DNA of 64,000 nt from positions 1,178,001 through 1,242,000 of the forward strand of contig NZ_CP139986.1 of assembly GCF_034424175.1 (NCBI RefSeq), in the 5' to 3' direction. Below the pieces are notes generated by a model. It was given only the letters and a program-made list of their open reading frames with translations, ran no database searches and had not been told where the DNA came from. This document shows positions 63,421-64,000 of this stretch, in pieces (position 1 is the stretch's first letter; every line of letters begins with the position of its first letter). The stretch is from Kluyvera intermedia (lineage in GTDB: Bacteria > Pseudomonadota > Gammaproteobacteria > Enterobacterales > Enterobacteriaceae). The translations under genes and the position numbers were made by a program.

Positions 63421-64000
63421 TGCGTGAATTTAATACCACCCGGCAAACCATACACAGGGTAAAGGCAGGGCAATAATGATCCTGCGTTCACAGCTGGACG
63501 GTCTGCTATAAAGTGAGGTGCAGACATTGTCACAGACTTCCGCGCCTCGCTCATAGCAGTCAGAAAGCGTTGTTGCTGGCTGCTCTGTGCTGTGAGTTCA
63601 ACTGTTCGATGCAACGCTCAGACGCGCTCAGCGCGTTTCTGACATGTCCTCGTTAAAAACAGTAACAAACCACCCGAAAATGCACGCCAGAAACGCTACG
63701 TAAGAATCTATCCTATGCTGGATATGCACTCAACTGAATAACGCTTGGTTTCAGTCTGTTTTATCGGCATCAGCCTTCTTTCTGGGTAATTTCGGAGAGG
63801 TCACTTGCTGATTACTTTGCGTGCGTCGCGTGAGCCAGGGCAACCCGATATGGCCGTATCCGCCCGCAAAAAAGTGGCCCTCATCGTCGACTTTTATGAG
63901 CAGGACTCTTTCAGAGCTGCCTTGCGAAATGCCTTATTCTGAGGGTGTGCCCCGGTCCATGTCGGACCCTGATCAACCTGCTTCGTTAAATCCGGCCAAG
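63421..64000. other. Unassigned right end of the window
   Basis: No recognised gene. A 30-codon frame at 63850-63942 (MAVSARKKVALIVDFYEQ..) lacks further support. A GC-rich palindromic patch (GCGCTCAGCGCG) lies near 63625. Confidence 0.35.

Noticed and set aside
63850..63942. 30-codon frame MAVSARKKVALIVDFYEQ...
   Set aside because: Too short, no recognised family, no clear ribosome site; not supported as a gene.

Overview
The window reads as a mosaic stretch of a large enterobacterial plasmid, most plausibly from the Klebsiella/Enterobacter group. The evidence is a complete silver operon (sil) beside a damaged copper operon (pco), IncF-type ResD recombinases and a RepFIB-like origin remnant, an IncN/pKM101-type conjugation fragment, a Tn21-subgroup mercury transposon, and many enterobacterial insertion sequences (IS26, IS1, IS5075-type, IS66, IS30, IS3, IS5/IS903). 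No rRNA, tRNA or CRISPR array was seen.

Layout. 1-4563: iron/haem uptake on the minus strand (start of a periplasmic binding protein, a TonB-dependent receptor with a Fur-like site, a repeat protein, hmuV, and hmuU cut by IS26). 4564-5383: complete IS26. 5384-8582: tail of a type IV secretion operon (traO fragment, traF with a frameshift, traG) and the nuclease nuc. 8727-10544: passengers of an older Tn3-family element (hypothetical protein, cupin, HepT/MntA toxin-antitoxin) and the first codons of its transposase. 10545-19884: mercury transposon (tnpA, tnpR, merEDACPT, merR) whose tnpA-side terminal repeat is split by an IS5075-type element. 19885-23394: remnants of IS1, IS3, IS30 and a second IS30-family element, then a complete IS66-family element. 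23464-27587: pcoE, pcoS, pcoR, pcoD and a decapitated pcoC. 27588-34686: two directly repeated IS1 copies bracketing an AT-richer sugar module (LacI-type repressor, GH13 glucosidase, PTS permease, EEP-family protein). 34687-48727: M23 peptidase fragment and the full silver system (silP, DUF411 protein, silABFC, silRS, silE, DUF305 protein). 49034-54419: HNH nuclease, a small protein + HEPN protein + ResD recombinase cluster, a second ResD copy with an internal amber codon, iterons and a truncated replication initiator. 54420-58843: IS3 fragment fused to a DUF2778 (Tlde1-like) fragment, small membrane and lipoproteins and two further HNH proteins. 59012-59267: a 256-bp element with 38-bp Tn3-type inverted repeats, next to truncated IS26 and IS5075-type copies. 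60803-62800: BCCT choline-type transporter. 62949-63420: nucleotidyltransferase and IS5-family remnants; the last 580 bases are unassigned.

How it works together. The sil genes form a complete periplasmic and cytoplasmic Ag/Cu defence: SilE and SilF bind metal, SilCBA pumps it across the envelope, SilP exports it from the cytoplasm, and SilRS regulates through dyads that I can see before silC/silR and silE. The mer operon appears intact and under a standard MerR promoter with a 19-bp spacer. In contrast, pco has lost pcoA, pcoB and the pcoC signal peptide to the IS1-bounded sugar module, the conjugation genes are a remnant, and the RepFIB-like replicon has lost most of its initiator; replication and transfer must depend on sequence outside this window.

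The least conventional items are the 256-bp Tn3-derived miniature element, the IS1-bounded sugar module with its own LacI-type operator, the HEPN protein overlapping a ResD recombinase, the in-frame amber codon in the second recombinase, the HNH/small-membrane-protein cluster with a repeated hairpin, and an expanded 15-bp repeat lengthening MerT.
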